Part shown: positions 23,555 through 35,688 of the stretch, one piece after another
How positions within the stretch are numbered: position 1 is the first letter of the stretch
Layout: each line of letters opens with the position of its first letter
Assembly (NCBI GenBank): GCA_022376515.1
Contig: WTXI01000003.1
Span: 930,001 to 994,000 of the forward strand
From: Lactifluus volemus
Lineage: Eukaryota; Basidiomycota; Agaricomycetes; Russulales; Russulaceae
DNA length: 64,000 nucleotides
Direction of reading: 5' to 3'
Program-made: the position numbers and the translations under genes
Notes under the pieces: model-generated
Told to the model about the DNA's origin: nothing
Seen by the model: the letters and a program-made list of their open reading frames with translations, nothing else
Database searches by the model: none

Positions 23555-24733
23555 ATGACTCGCTTCACTGACGCCTTGAGTGGCATCGTACGTCATTTTA
23601 CGTCGGTCCTGTCCAGCTCTGCTGACAAACTGAGATGACATAGCTTGGCTGGATATCTATCGCTACATGGCAAGTAAAATGCCCTTCACGTTTTGGTTGT
23701 TATTTCATTCGTCGCAGGGTTGTTGTATACTCACCGCAGATCTACGAAAATTTCTCCCTCAAATCCGGGGAAGGCCTCAGTATGCCTTTGTTGTCATTTG
23801 GCTTGCCGGGACCTGTGCAACATCGTCGGAGCGTCCGTTGCTGGCCTTCTGCCGACAATGATCATTCTAGCCGGATACGTGCGTTTTCTCATATTTTTCC
23901 TTTAATTTTAATTTTTTGACTGGGCTCAATATCATTTCTGTAGTATACCCTTTGCGATACCATCCTTCTGATGCAAATATACTATTACCGCTGGGTGAAT
24001 ACGGGTACGCTGTCACGCCCAGAGGTGTGCCCCGATGGAGATATTGAAGAAGCGACGCCGCTGCTTACTTCAAGTAATGATGGACAAGAATCCGAAAAGG
24101 AACGTTCCCTGAAACGCCACGTATTGGAGTACGTAGGCATGGTCCTCTGCCTTATTGTAGCAGGTGTAGTGGCCTGGACCATCAACGAAAAGGTACAGGG
24201 GGTCAATGATGGGGAACCATGGCCCGAAGAGATCTTGGAGTGGAAGAGTCAACTGATGGGGTACGCGAGTGCGATGCTATATAGTAAGCATCTTATCACA
24301 TCTTGAACTGGATGTCGCACTCATGATCAATTCAAAAGTTGGTTCACGCATACCTCAAATATGTGAGTGGCGGGTCTAGCGCTGGTGAAAGAATTACGAC
24401 TAAGCGGTGACCAGTAAAAAACTTTAACACAAAGTGTCATGGGCTGTCCCCTGGGTTGTTCATCTTTGGAATCATGGGAAATTTGACGTATGCGCTGTCC
24501 ATTTGCGTGTCGTCAATGGAAATAGATCATTTGATCGCAAACGCGAGTTGGTTGGCCGGTAAGAGATGTCTATGACTGATGGATCGGAAAATGCTAAGAT
24601 GTGTCAAGGGAGCACTATGACGATATTGCTTGATATGATTGTGGGTATCCGTATCTGAAACTTGTGATGAAATGGTAGCTGACTGGAGTTAAACTAGGTT
24701 GTAGGACAAATGATATACTATAGAGGAATGTAG
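23555..24733 (+). CDS. PQ-loop membrane protein, Ypq1/PQLC2-like vacuolar basic amino-acid transporter
   Basis: At least seven exons, from MTRFTDALSGI (23555) to MIYYRGM stop (24733). The two PQ-loop motifs are VVVYSPQIYENFSLKSGEGL and GSRIPQILKNFNTKCHGLS. Hydrophobic segments include VVIWLAG/DLCNIVGASVAG, LLPTMIILAGY, YVGMVLCLIVAGVVAW and LFIFGIMGNLTYALSI. A polar cytosolic loop (about 80 aa) sits in the middle. Family members export lysine/arginine from vacuole or lysosome. Two -1 frame changes occur near 23783-23790 (CCTTTG) and 23808-23812 (GCCGGG), both in homopolymers. The intron 23670-23717 appears to use a GC donor (gcaagt), splitting a Trp codon. Confidence 0.85.
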
Positions 24734-25365
24734 AGTAGAAGTAGAAGTAGAGTAGTAAAGAGTGTGGGAGTAGCCGATAGAACTTTGTTCTAATCTGCCT
24801 CGTTGCGGACCTCGTGCTCCTCGTGGTACCGTTCAATATACCGCGGCGGTCCACGTTGCAGGTCACCCCTCGCGCGCTTACTCTTCTTTGCAGTCTGCCG
24901 CCGCCCGAACCTGGGCACGCTGTCGGCCTCGTGCGTGTCATAATCACTACACGCAGAATGCCATCTACCGCCATTTATCATCGTGAGATATGTGTTCCCG
25001 CTGGCTCGCCCCACTCCCCCTCATGTCTACCTCATAAAGTAGATGTTTACCCTCCACCCTTGTCTACTCTCCTTTGTCTCACTACTACTCCTCCTTGGCT
25101 TGTAACCAGTCCCTCCTCCGTTATCTCAGCTCTGTTGTGTTTCAGAGCCACGTCTGCCACATCCACACCCTTCTCCATCATTATACTTTATCCCCTCAAT
25201 CCACATCGCCATCATGTCTCGCTCTCCGGTGGTTTGTCCCCCACCTTCCTCAACCATGGATGCCACATTTGCTACTGCGTCCCGGGAGGATTTAGTAGCG
25301 CCCGGGATCCCTAGGCTTTCTCCCCCTCACACAAGTCGATCGACCCAATCAATCCTCCACGTCGA
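24734..25365. other. intergenic, no gene seen
   Basis: About 630 bp with C/T-rich tracts at 25010-25200 that could be the promoter of the following F-box gene. Open frames at 24814-25314 and 25214-25573 show no conserved content; part of the second could be the 5' leader or N-terminus of the next gene. Confidence 0.45.
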
Positions 25366-27183
25366 ATGCGAGTCCCGCCAGAATTCTTCACTCGTCCAGC
25401 AAGCACTGCAAGCGTGTCATTGGGCAGAGGGTCCGGTTCAGCTCTCGCACGGAATCTCGCTTCCAACAATATGCCGGCTCCCCACGCTCGTGATGGCACC
25501 ACACCGGAAGCTTCTATCCCGGATCTCCGTGAAGCGCTCTCCACCCTCGAATCGAAGATGGCCTCCCTCATGAACGAGCGTGAGCGACTCGAAAGGAGCT
25601 CGAACAGGCGGTTCGTCTCCAGGCTCCGATTCAACGCCTGCCGAGCGAGCTGCTCTCCTCCATCTTCACCATTGGCGTGCACGGCGCAGGGGAAGAGGAC
25701 ACGCTCATGTTGTCCAACATCGTGTTGGTCTGTCGATACTGGGCGGACGTCGCGATGAACACTTCCGTCCTATGGTCCCACGTCGCGGTGAGCAATCATG
25801 TCTCCCTGGACAAGGCCAGGCGGCGACTGTCGCGCTCAAAATCGGTACCGATTCACGTCGATATCAATTTCAGTCCTCAAATGGACGGCAGGGGAGGGAC
25901 CACAGAGGCAATCATTCATGCGATGGATATCTTATATCCCTCAATATGGCGGTGGAAATCCTTCCAATTATCAGTCCCCACCCGACCTCAGGCCACGCGG
26001 CGTTGTCACGCTGCAAGGAGAAAGCACCGATGCTCCAAGTCTTCCAAGTCCGCGTGTTCAATTCTATGCAGGACGACCACTATTCTCCTCCCCCACTCCC
26101 TCTATTCGACGGCCATTTCCCCCGGCTGAGCGTATGTTCGTTCAACTCGTTCAACTTTGGATGGGACCTCAGCATGGTTCGCGGATTGCGAGTTTTGGAG
26201 TAGGCGGCTATTGGAACGACTTTGCGCCAGCGGTAAACGTCATTCTTGACATCTTGCGCGCTTCTCCGCAGTTGGAAGAGCTCTCCTTGCGAAACATGTC
26301 CGACGTTGACCCGGAAACGTGCACGATGTACCAGCATGAACCACACCTCGAAAATCGATTACCGTCGTATATGATTCAGCTACCACGGCTCACCAAAATG
26401 ACGTTTCACTACGCGGGTATCCAGCGCACGCGGACCATTCTCAGCCAGATCGCCTTTCCGGCGCTTGAGAAGGTCGCGTTGTGCTACATGGACAACGTGA
26501 CCACTTTGCTCAATCACCTCAAGCGTCAATCACTCACCTCCTTGCCACTGCATCATCTGAGAATCGAAGCGTCATTTTTCGGCGAACTCGAGTTGGTCAG
26601 GCTTCTCAGCCGAATGTCCTCACTGACGACGCTCGAACTCGTAGACGTGGAGGATGCTTCTTCGAGTCTGATCAGAGTGCGTAGAAAAGAACCCCACCCA
26701 CAAGTTCCTGTTTTTTTTTCTGACCTTTTTTTTTTGCAGAGCCTTTCCGCTCCCACGGCAACCACGGCGTGGATCTGTCCCAAACTGGAAACGCTGAGCT
26801 TGGACGGGTGTACGACGCTCGACTGGGACGCGTTGCGTACGTTCGTCGAATCACGTTTACCCGCACACGTACGCGCCTATCCTCGTCAAGCGGTGCCCCC
26901 AATGGTCACCTTACCGGCACCCACTTCCTACTCCTCACTCACGCTACGTCAGCCACACCCGACGGTCCCACACGTGCTCGCGCTCGCGCATCCGACGACC
27001 ACCTCACACGGACGCTCACACTCGGTCCCTCCCAACGCGTCGAGCTACTCGTGGCCGCTGCGCCTCAAGAGCCTCGATTTGACGCGGTGTCATCAGATCG
27101 GTAAGGAGATGGTACAGTGGTTGAGGCTTTACGTCGACGAGGTCAAGTGCGAGATGGTTCGCGGGTCGTGGCAGGAATCCTGA
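25366..27183 (+). CDS. F-box/LRR-like protein
   Basis: The N-terminus is uncertain; I set it at the ATG at 25366 (MRVPPEFFTRPAS). The conserved part starts with the coiled coil PDLREALSTLESKMASLMNE, then IQRLPSELLSSIF and IVLVCRYWADVAMNTSVLWS, the usual basidiomycete F-box layout, followed by LRR-like segments (SPQLEELSLRNMSDVDPETC, FPALEKVALCYMDNVTTLLN, LSRMSSLTTLELVDVEDASS, CPKLETLSLDGCTTLDWDAL) and LKSLDLTRCHQIGKEMVQWL. It stops at 27183. An intron lies at about 26677-26739. Three -1 frame changes are needed, near 25595 (AAAGGAG), 25990-26000 and 26201. Likely an SCF adaptor; substrate unknown. Convergent with the G-patch gene. Confidence 0.75.
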
Positions 27184-27512
27184 AATACCAACGAACCCAT
27201 CAAAAGTTCGGTAACGGCTCGCCATGTTGACTCTGAGTCGCGGGAATTGTCTAGTCTGTCTTTTAAATCCGCCCCCCTTTCCCCACCCATGCGCCAGTGA
27301 CAAAGATCGGAAAAAAGTTTTGGTCTTCAACAACCCTTGCGCGAGTACGATGCTGTTCCCCAGCCAACTGTCCTTTTTTTTTTTTATTACTCTTAACGTA
27401 CGATGCATAGAGAATTCCGTTTTCCGACCTTGGCATGGCTTTATGTCGACAATGATCCCAATACATATGTAAACAGCTGTATCTATATACAATTCTACAA
27501 CAATTCGGTGCT
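27184..27512. other. convergent 3' region, no gene
   Basis: About 330 bp between two convergent genes. It holds a T-run near 27370-27385 and AT-rich sequence consistent with 3' ends. Nothing else seen. Confidence 0.5.
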
Positions 27513-28711
27513 TCAGAAGGGCTCGCTCAGATAGGCCATCACGTTCTGCCGAGATTCGCGCTCGAGGCGTTCGATTCGGGCGAAGGACCTCCGGCCTTTT
27601 CCGAAGCGACGCTGGGCGCGACGCGTGTCCTCGCTGGCTTTGACGTGCGCGGCGAGGGCGGCGGCGTTGTGCGTGACGCGCTTAACGGAGGATCGGTAAG
27701 GACCCTCCGTTTTGGCTTTGAGACCGATGCCGAGACGGTCGGATTTGAGTACGGTTGGAAGGGGCGTGAGCAGAGCGGTCTGATGGCTCGTCGTTGGATT
27801 AGGAGGGTCTTGTGCTGCCGAGTCTGAGTCTGGGGTCATCGTCACATCAGGGTCATCCTCCCATTCTTGTTCTTCTTCAGAGGAAAAGAAAAGGAGGAAT
27901 CGTCGGATAGAGTGAGGTCGATCACGGCATCGGGGACCACGGATGTTGTAAGATGATGGACTTTGACGACGTCATCGTGAGTGGCTGCTTCTGTAATTCG
28001 CACTTTAGATGGGGATGTCGTCGATGGCTCGGTAGAGTCGTCGAGTTTCCCCGCACTGATACCATTACTACTACCGCCACCACCCTCTTTCTTTTTATTC
28101 TTCTTCCTCTCGTTTTTCCGCATACTCGTCCCCGCGCGGACGTGTGCGTCATCAGTTTTCCTCTTGCTGTTGGGGCCTAGAGCTTCGCCTTCTGACCAAC
28201 CCTGGTTCTGTAACATGGTCCATCCCTTGTTAGAAGGACCGAGGTGGAGAAAGACGGGTGGTTTGAACGGTCGGTTAGTTGTTGGGGGTTTACGTGAGAG
28301 GATGTCCGCGAGCGAGTCGTTGCTGGAAGTCAGAGGAGTAGGTGTCGGTTCCGATGTAGATTGGGAGATTGCACGCGAGATGAACCAATGTGGCCGTTGT
28401 TTGGGTGCCGCTACAAGTCGAGGCTGATGCGATGAGGGAAGAGCATTTACGGGATCGGAATTGCTCTGACGATTGAGGGAGCTGTACCAGGTTGCTACGT
28501 CGTCAGAGTTAGAGTGATGGGAGGTAAAGAGGGCAGGCTGAGTGGCAGGGACAAAGTTTACGGGACGAGTGAGACGATTAGATTTAGAGAAGCCAGCCAA
28601 GGAAGACTCTTGATGCCATTTCTCATCAATTTGGCCAGTCTCTTTCAATAACTGATCCTTGTCTTTCTCTGGATCATAATTCGACCGAATGTAATGTGTC
28701 ACTGTGGCCAT
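27513..28711 (-). CDS. G-patch domain protein with candidate SUMO-interacting motif
   Basis: The minus-strand start gives MATVTHYIRSNYDPEKDKDQ. The first part holds FSKSNRLTRPVNFVPATQ and the G-patch block NKGWTMLQNQGWSEGEALGP. After a low-complexity, lysine-rich insert (KKNKKKEGGGG) comes DAVIDLTLSDDSS, a textbook SUMO-interacting motif shape, then an acidic stretch. The frame changes by -1 in a T/C run near 27885-27895. The next frame reads EEEQEWEDDPDVTMTPDSDS, then TPLPTVLKSDRLGIGLKAK, the distal part of the G-patch region, and ends in a basic helix RFGKGRRSFARIERLERESR...YLSEPF. G-patch proteins usually activate DEAH helicases in RNA processing. Whether SUMO is bound is inference. Confidence 0.78.
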
Positions 28712-28833
28712 TATTAAGGAAGAGAAAGTAGCTTATCTCATCTCGGACCAACATCGTTGACTCTTGATCGCGTCATCCTACTTTTGTACACATTCGACTT
28801 TAAGGGTAGTCAGGTCAGTTTGAGTTCTCACTC

Positions 28834-31113
28834 ATGTCTCTCATCTCCCCATCAACAACCTCCTCTTATGGTTCCATCAACCATACTCACAAGTCCCCGC
28901 CTTCACAGGATAACTTGACTTCCGATGATATCCCCACAGGTGCCCTTCCTGGGCCCTCAACCAATGGGCAGACCACTCTCCATCGCGGCCTATCGTCCCG
29001 CCAGGTCCAAATGATCGCCATTGGAGGCACAATCGGCACTGGCCTTTTCTTGGGCACAGGCCGGTCCTTGGCTCAAGGCGGCCCAGCGAGCATGCTGATA
29101 TGCTACTCCATCGTCGGCGCCATCGTTTATATCACTTTACTTCTCCTAGGCGAGATGGCGACTCAATACCCCATACCCGGTAAGTCTCATTATCTCCAGA
29201 GCTGGTCCATTTTTTAGAGAGGTGAATTGCCATACAGGCTCTTTTAATGCCTACGCCACCAGATTCTTTTCCCCAGCCTACGGATTTGCCCTTTCCTGGA
29301 ATTATTGGTTCAACGACGCCATCTCCGTCGCGTCCGATCTCACTGCTGCCCAATTGGTATTGGATTTTTGGAATACCCCAAATTCTTGGATCTTCAGTCT
29401 CTCGCTCTGGATGTTCCTCGTCTCTGTTAATGCCATTCACGTTAATGCCTATGGAGAATTAGGCATGTATTCTTTCCTTCTTTCCCGGCCCGCTGTCATT
29501 CTCATACATGACCTGTCAAACAGAGTATTGGTTGTCTTCGCTTAAAGTTGCTACAATCGTCATATTCATTCTCCTCGGCTTACTTGTTAATGTTGGCGCC
29601 AATCGCGAATACCGCTTCATCGGGTTTGAGAATTGGACCATCCCTGGTGCACCTTTTGTAGGCGGCTTTGGCGGTTTCGCCATGTATTCGTAACGGCCAG
29701 CTTTGCCTGTAGGTCATTCTTCATCATTCGTAGACCAATCTTATCTCTTGCTACAGACGGTGGGACGGAGAGCCTAGGGATCACTGCAGGAGAAACAAAG
29801 AACCCCACCGGAGCATGCCACGGGTCGTTAAATTTGTGTTTTGGCGGTGCGTAGATATGTTTAGAGGACCCTTTCACACCAAAGTTGACACAATCTCTTT
29901 TTAGCATCCTCCTCTTCTATCTCTTGAGCATCCTGCTGATTGGTTTGAATGGTCCGATCTGTTCCTTTCTTGGATTTTTGCGTCCTCAATGACGATCGGA
30001 CTTAGTTCCTTGGGATTACCCGAATCTTTCCAACAAGAGTTCAACAACATCCCCTTTCACCATCGTTTTCAAGAAATTTGGGTCCAGTGCGTTTTTCACC
30101 TCGCTCTCGAGTCTCTTATCCCAATCCTATTTCGCAGCCACCGCCGCATCTTTCATGAACACCGTCATTCTCAGCTCCGCGGTTTCTGCCGGTAATCACG
30201 CACTCTTTGCCGGCACACGAGTGCTTTATGGGCTCGCCAAGGCGTCCCAAGCACCTTCTGTGTTCGCGCGGACCACGCGTGGAGGCGTACCGCTTCCTGC
30301 ACTCTTTATGACCAGCAGCATCAGTGCGCTGTGCTTCGGCAGCTCGTTTATCGGAAGTGGCCAGCTGTGGGCGTGGTTACAGAATCTTGTTGGCGTGTCT
30401 AACCAGGTACGACTGCTTACTTGCTGCATGCGACCCATGTGTGTTGATGCGCGTTCCCTCTACGTGCTGTGCAGATCGCATGGTTATCCATCGGCATTGC
30501 ATCGTGGCGTTTTCGTGCCGCGTGGAAAGCGCAAGGCCGCCCGCTCTCGGAAATGAAGTTTCGAGCACAATGGACCTGGCCATGGGGTCCGCCTTTCGTG
30601 GTACGTATGGCCTCTATCCTACTCGCCTTTTTTTTCATGCTTTTTTTTTTTTGCTACCAGATAATCGCCGTTTCAATCATGATTCTCTGTGCGTATCCCC
30701 TTTCCCTGTTTTCTTTTTTTCGCTTCTCTGATACATGGTTCTGCTGCGTTTTTTTTTTTCCCTTTGTGTTTTGATGCCGCGCAGTCCAAGGCTGGTCCTC
30801 CATCATACCCCACTTCTCCGCAGTCGACTTCGTATCATTCTATATCGAACTGTTCGTGATGGGATTTATGTACCTCCTTTGGCTCCTCGTCCGGCAGGCG
30901 TTGCCCCACCACGCGCCAGCGACGTCATCCTCGACGCCTCCCACACACCCGGCCCGCCAGCCATTCTTCGATTTTGTCGACGTGGCGCACATAGATCTGT
31001 TCGACGACGAGCACGAGGAACAGTTTGACAAGCACGAGGACGAGGTGCGCGTGCAGCGGATGCGTGGGCGTGCAAGCTGGGCCTGGGCCCTATATTATTA
31101 CCTCGTCGCCTAG
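28834..31113 (+). CDS. amino-acid permease (YAT/APC family)
   Basis: A multi-exon plus-strand gene starting MSLISPSTTSSYGSINHTHK. The transporter core begins HRGLSSRQVQMIAIGGTIGT, GLFLGTGRSLAQGGPASMLI and LLGEMATQYPIPGSFNAYAT, followed by WNYWFNDAISVASDLTAAQL, GTESLGITAGETKNPT, PRVVKFVFWRILLFYLLSIL, SYFAATAASFMNTVILSSAV, SAGNHALFAGTRVLYGLAKA and GVPLPALFMTSSISALCFGS. The cytosolic tail (HIDLFDDEHEEQFDKHEDEV) is acidic. About 12 membrane segments in all. Frame changes of -1 at about 29680 (GCC|CAT) and 29810 (ACC|CGG) are homopolymer losses. The last third contains three introns with long T runs. Substrate probably neutral or broad-range amino acids; not determinable here. Divergent from the G-patch gene (122 bp). 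Confidence 0.87.
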
Positions 31114-31529
31114 AATCTAGATTACACACACATACCCTAATATACTGTATATATACTGTATGTACACATGGACCGCCACTTATCCAACTATTACCCGGTT
31201 ACTTGTGACGAACAAAAATCCGATTGGGCGAGGGAGAAGAAGGGGTAGTGGAGTGGTACGGCATGGGACAACAAACGAGAGACTAATGTAAGGTTACTGT
31301 ACGTGGTATGGTATTGACAAGCGACGAGAGAATGATGATAGGATAAATGACCGATATGGAGCAGCAGCTAGCAATGACAAGTCTATGTCAAACAACCAAG
31401 GAGGGGGGGAGGGAAAGAGGGGAGAGGGATATGTACCAGAGATTTGCGAAAGTTGCAGGAAAACAAACAAACAAACAAAATAAAACAAAAGGTCCGGGGC
31501 TAGACCATTCCTATGGTCAGGTGGGTCAG
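31114..31529. other. convergent 3' region with AT-rich direct repeat
   Basis: About 415 bp between the convergent permease and YPK1 genes. An AT-rich stretch near 31139-31163 repeats atatactgtat twice and looks like 3'-end or polyadenylation context. The plus-strand purine-rich tract at 31400-31490 includes a short aaac/aaca repeat. No gene seen. Confidence 0.5.
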
Positions 31530-33619
31530 TCAATTCGCAAGGGCCGTGAGGCCACGCGCATTGTACGAGAAGCCTATATAAGATACATCCGAGTATTCCC
31601 GTCAGCAAAAAATAACGAAGTGTGACGTCATGTTTTGACGATGTTTACCTTCGAATTGCGCCTGAACGGTCTGGGACAGTTGCGAACCCTCGACCACCGA
31701 GTCGAGGGGCTGCTCCGCAGTGAAGACGGTATCGAAATTGGACACGTCTACGGGACTTCGGACGCTCGGCTTGAAAGGCGGTTGGATCTTCTTGTGAGCG
31801 AGGCGTTGCCAGTCGATCTTGTCAAAGAATGGGTGACGTTTGATCTCCTCTGCGCCGTTTACGCCCAGACGCTGCGCCGGGTCACGCGTGAGGAGGCTGG
31901 TGAGGATCGACCGCGCGCTTGGCGAGACCTCGTCTGGAAAGAGGAGCGGATCACGCAAGATCTTCTCATACATCTTGTCGGTGATTTCTGGTGAGCGCCC
32001 CGTAAGTGTCCCAGTAACACGCAAAAACAATCGATGTGAGAACCAGAAACGCACCATCGTAGAAGGGAGGAAGACCAACGAGCATCTCGTACAAGAGCAC
32101 GCCCAGAGTCCACCAGTCGATTGTCCGATCTATAGTCGAATTCCGGTCGGCTATGGCCACAACGCATAAAACAAGGAAGGAAGGGCATACTGTATCCGGC
32201 ACCGTTGAGGATCTCGGGAGCGAGGTACTCTGGGGTTCCGCAGAAAGTGTTAGTCATGTCATTGTCCTTCATGTTGAGTTTGCAGAGCCCAAAATCGCAA
32301 AGAGCGATGTGTCCTGTATAGTCGAGAAGGATGTTTTCCGGCTTGAGATCGCTGCACACGGCGCGATCAGTATGAGTGATGGACATGAATGTAGGAGTGA
32401 TCGGGGACACGCGTCGAGACGCAAGGCTCACCGGTAGACGACATCGAGGTCGTGGAGGTGCTCCAGTGCGAGAAGGAGCTCCGCGCTATAGAAGCGACTA
32501 CGCTCCTCATTGAATTTTTGTTCGCGTTGGAGGTGATGGAAGAGCTCTCCCCCGTTGACAAATCTAAGAGAGCATATCAGAATTGTGAAGTGTGAAAGAA
32601 GTAGAGGTGGCGCACGCACGCGAGCACGAGATACAACTTTTGCTCTGATTGGAAGCTAAACTTGAGCGGCACAATGAAAGGGCTTGTAACCCGGGAAAGA
32701 ACGAGACGTTCTGCAAGTGTATGCGTGATTTCCCCGCGATCGACGATGTGCGCCTTGCGGATGGTTTTCAGAGCATAGATACGTTGTGTATCCCGCTTGC
32801 GGACTTGCATAACCTTGCCGAAACTGCCTTTGCCAATGACGGTAGTCAATTCAAAGTCATCAACGGTGAGTGATTGGCCCTAAAGAACGATTATTGCCAG
32901 AAATTGAGATGAACAAGATATACACACGGTGCTCGGCTTGAAAGAAACGCCAACGAGAACCCTTCCGCTACCGCCGTTAAGGTCATACCACTGGTCTTGA
33001 GTGGATACGTTATCATAATCTGGGGTAAATTTGATGCCTCCGAGGAACACGTCATTGCCCATGTCATCGTCAGCGCCGCGCTTTGGCTCCTCTTTGCGCA
33101 AATAGGACTGTAGAGAAATTTCGGAATTGCGGGAAACATCGCTAAAGAACGGATACGTGTACTGATGACTAAGACGTGGGGTCAAGAAATACAATTATAC
33201 GTACAAATGTGCCTGGTACATGTAAAGCGGCTTGTCGAGCTCGCCGGCAAGGGGAGTGATGAGGATTTGGTTGACCTCGAATTCCATGACGATGTATGGA
33301 AGCCACCAACATTGGGTGCGCTGTACGCTATCGCGCTTGCCTCGGGCAGCGAGCCTAGATTGGGAGACACTGGCAGGGGAGACAGAAGCGGCTACCTTTG
33401 CCTGCTGGGAGGAAAGAGCTGCTTGAACAACAGTAGGGACGGAGGTACCCTGAGGGACAGAAAGACCTTCTGCCCAGAGAACGCGTATGGAGAGGATGCC
33501 AGTGCGAAGGCGGGGTTTTTCTCGTCACCTGGAGTTGGTGTTATTGAACGAGTAGACGCTGCGTCGTCACGGTCGGGGGTAAGAGTTGCTTTTTTGCTCT
33601 TTCCAAGTTTCCAGGACAT
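31530..33619 (-). CDS. YPK1: AGC protein kinase Ypk1/SGK-like with N-terminal C2-like domain
   Basis: The start at 33619 gives [20 protein letters not shown]. Exon 2 reads [20 protein letters not shown] and [11 protein letters not shown], then [14 protein letters not shown] and [20 protein letters not shown], a C2-like module as in fungal Ypk kinases. The kinase domain has [20 protein letters not shown] (P-loop), [11 protein letters not shown] (catalytic Lys), [29 protein letters not shown], activation loop [15 protein letters not shown] and [20 protein letters not shown]. The tail has the AGC turn region ([20 protein letters not shown]) and, after a last intron, the hydrophobic motif [10 protein letters not shown], ending ALTALAN-like at 31530. 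Ypk1 acts downstream of TORC2 and PDK1 in membrane lipid stress signalling. Divergent from the VAP gene. Confidence 0.92.
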
Positions 33620-34014
33620 GATGGTGAGAGTGTAAAAAAGGTCGTTTCCTTGGCGAAATTTACCATAACCGAAGTCTTATTTTTATTTTTTTATTTTTAA
33701 ATTTAATTGGTACTGTAAGCCTCATGGCAAGTGAGAAGCAAGAACCCCTAGATTTGTTGATAAGTAACTTGATACAAAGTTGTGTATGCGCGTGCAGACC
33801 GCGAGGAAACCATGATGGGAGTGAGATAGAAAAGGCTTGCCCGTGAACACGACACACTCCAACTTGCTCTGTTTCTTTTCTTTTCTGTTCTGCTCTATCC
33901 CCAAGTCAAGTCAAACCGAAGTATTAGTCAGCCTTGCCTCGCCCTTGCTCGCTCTCTACTACGTTTACATTAGACTTGTCACCCCCTTCCTCACGCCCTT
34001 CCTTCCCCCCCAAA
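33620..34014. promoter_or_regulatory. divergent promoter region YPK1/VAP
   Basis: About 395 bp between the two start codons, with an A/T-rich block near 33680-33720 and C/T-rich tracts just upstream of the VAP start (33860-34010), typical of fungal core promoters. No specific operator recognised. Confidence 0.45.
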
Positions 34015-35307
34015 ATGTCCGTCACTCTTCAACCCAGCAATTCACTCGGTTTTAATCGTGCGTCTTTCCTTCCCTTTATACTCTCCATCTCTTCCCTCTT
34101 CACACTCACTTTCTTCAAAGGTCCTTTGACCCAGAACGTGAAACGTTCTTTAAGTATTACAAACCCCAATGCCGATCCTGTATCTTTCAAAATCAAGACA
34201 ACTGCTCCAAAGGTTATCCTTTTATATCGTGTCGATCTTGTCCAGCTCTCATCGAGCTCCCTAGTTGTACTGCGTACGGCCCAATTCCGGAAAGGTGGAC
34301 CCTGGCCAGACGGTTGAAGTTCAAGGTGCAATATCTCTTCTAGTATCCCGAAACGGTGGGCTAACCGATATGCCCAAGTCATGTTGCAAGCTATGAAAGA
34401 GGAACCCCCGCTCAATGCAAAATGTAAAGACAAATTCCTGATTCAGAGCATGTTGATTCCTCCAGAGAAGGCTGCCTTTCCTCCCCACGATCTCGTGCGT
34501 ATTTCCCCCCCGTAAAGCCGTTCATTATCCCATTTTTTATTCTCATCACAGTGGAATGTTTCCGAGGGCGAGGACCAGGGCAAGGTTCACTCTCAGAAAG
34601 TAAAGGTAAATTATCTTCCTCCAGACGGCCAACCGCCGCTCGAAGAGGAAGATGAACTTCCCCACCGGACGTCCATTAGGAGCGGAATGGCTTCCGATGA
34701 TGCTGTGAGTAGTCCCACATCTGTACCTTGTCAGCATCTAATCATTTTTCAGCACTTGTTCGGCACCGTCAAGGGAAGGCCTAGCACATACGGTCCACCC
34801 GGAGACCAGATCTCGCTCATGCATGACACCGTGCATCCTACAGTTATCGACCGTCCTGTAACGCCGCGTGATTACTCAGGCCAGCAGCAGGACGAGGAAC
34901 CCTCGCGTGAAGAGCCCGCAGGTGGCGTGGGTGTGATTAATGTGAACGTGCATTCGCCACAGCCTCCTCCTCCTGTCCCTGCCCCACTCGTCGCGCCTCC
35001 ACCCCCTTCGGAGCCTAGCCCCGAGTTTCTTGCAAAATACAAGGATGCCCAGGATGAAATCCAACGGCTGCGTTCCCTACTCGCCGCCGTCCCTGACCCT
35101 AGCTCCGTTGCGAGCAGTGGTACAAGCCCGACCGAACTCCGACAGCGACACACTAGCAGTCGGTCCCCCCGAAGCGACGATGGTACTGTTGTCGAATCGG
35201 ATGTAACTTATGCGACGGAATCCTCGCTCCAGCCGGAAGGTGTCCCGCTCCAAGTTGTTGTTATTGTCTCCCTACTAGTGTTCATCACCACTTATCTATT
35301 CTTCTAA
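34015..35307 (+). CDS. SCS2: VAP-family ER membrane protein (Scs2-like)
   Basis: Five or six exons. MSVTLQPSNSLGFNR, then PLTQNVKRSLSITNPNADPV, SFKIKTTAPK, YCVRPNSGKVDPGQTVEVQV, MLQAMKEEPPLNAKCKDKFL and IQSMLIPPEKAAFPPHDLWN form a complete MSP domain; the K-T-T-A-P-K patch is the FFAT-binding site of VAPs. A proline-rich low-complexity linker follows (PQPPPPVPAPLVAPPPP), then a coiled-coil stretch (FLAKYKDAQDEIQRLRSLLA) and a C-terminal tail anchor LQVVVIVSLLVFITTYLFF. VAPs tether the ER to other membranes and bring in lipid-transfer proteins. The first introns are assigned by matching the MSP fold across splice sites. Convergent with the SDR gene. Confidence 0.9.
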
Positions 35308-35688
35308 TACCTCTGTTTATATTTCGCCCTCGGGCTTTTGGACGTGAATGGCAACGCAACGGTTTCCTGCAAGCCGCATGCAGAAGAACTTACGTGCCTC
35401 TTCAACTTTGGATTCTTAAAGGTGTATCGATGCTCTTTTACATATGCGCGACCTCTGCTCGCATATCCCTTCCACTTCTCCGATCGGTGTGTCCAATCTG
35501 TCTCTTGCCCACTCACGACACATTGCGGACGACAGTTTACATACACACTTCATTATTTGCATTCTAAGTAAACGTACAACACGAGACTGACGCACCGCGA
35601 CCGCGAGGCGTCGGTGCGCACAATCGAAGTTAGTTACTTTCATGAGGCTGCTCTGATAGCCCTGAAACTCTTTCGGTTTTCCCGTCCC
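35308..35688. other. convergent 3' region, no gene
   Basis: About 380 bp between convergent genes. Open frames here are short and not conserved. Nothing further seen. Confidence 0.5.

Noticed and set aside
24814..25314. A 166-residue plus-strand frame upstream of the F-box gene.
   Set aside because: Pro/Ser/His-rich from C/T tracts, no homology; more likely promoter or leader sequence.
3522..31113. Programmed ribosomal frameshifting as the cause of the many -1 breaks.
   Set aside because: They occur in unrelated genes at different homopolymers, without a common slippery site, and all are losses. Assembly error is simpler.
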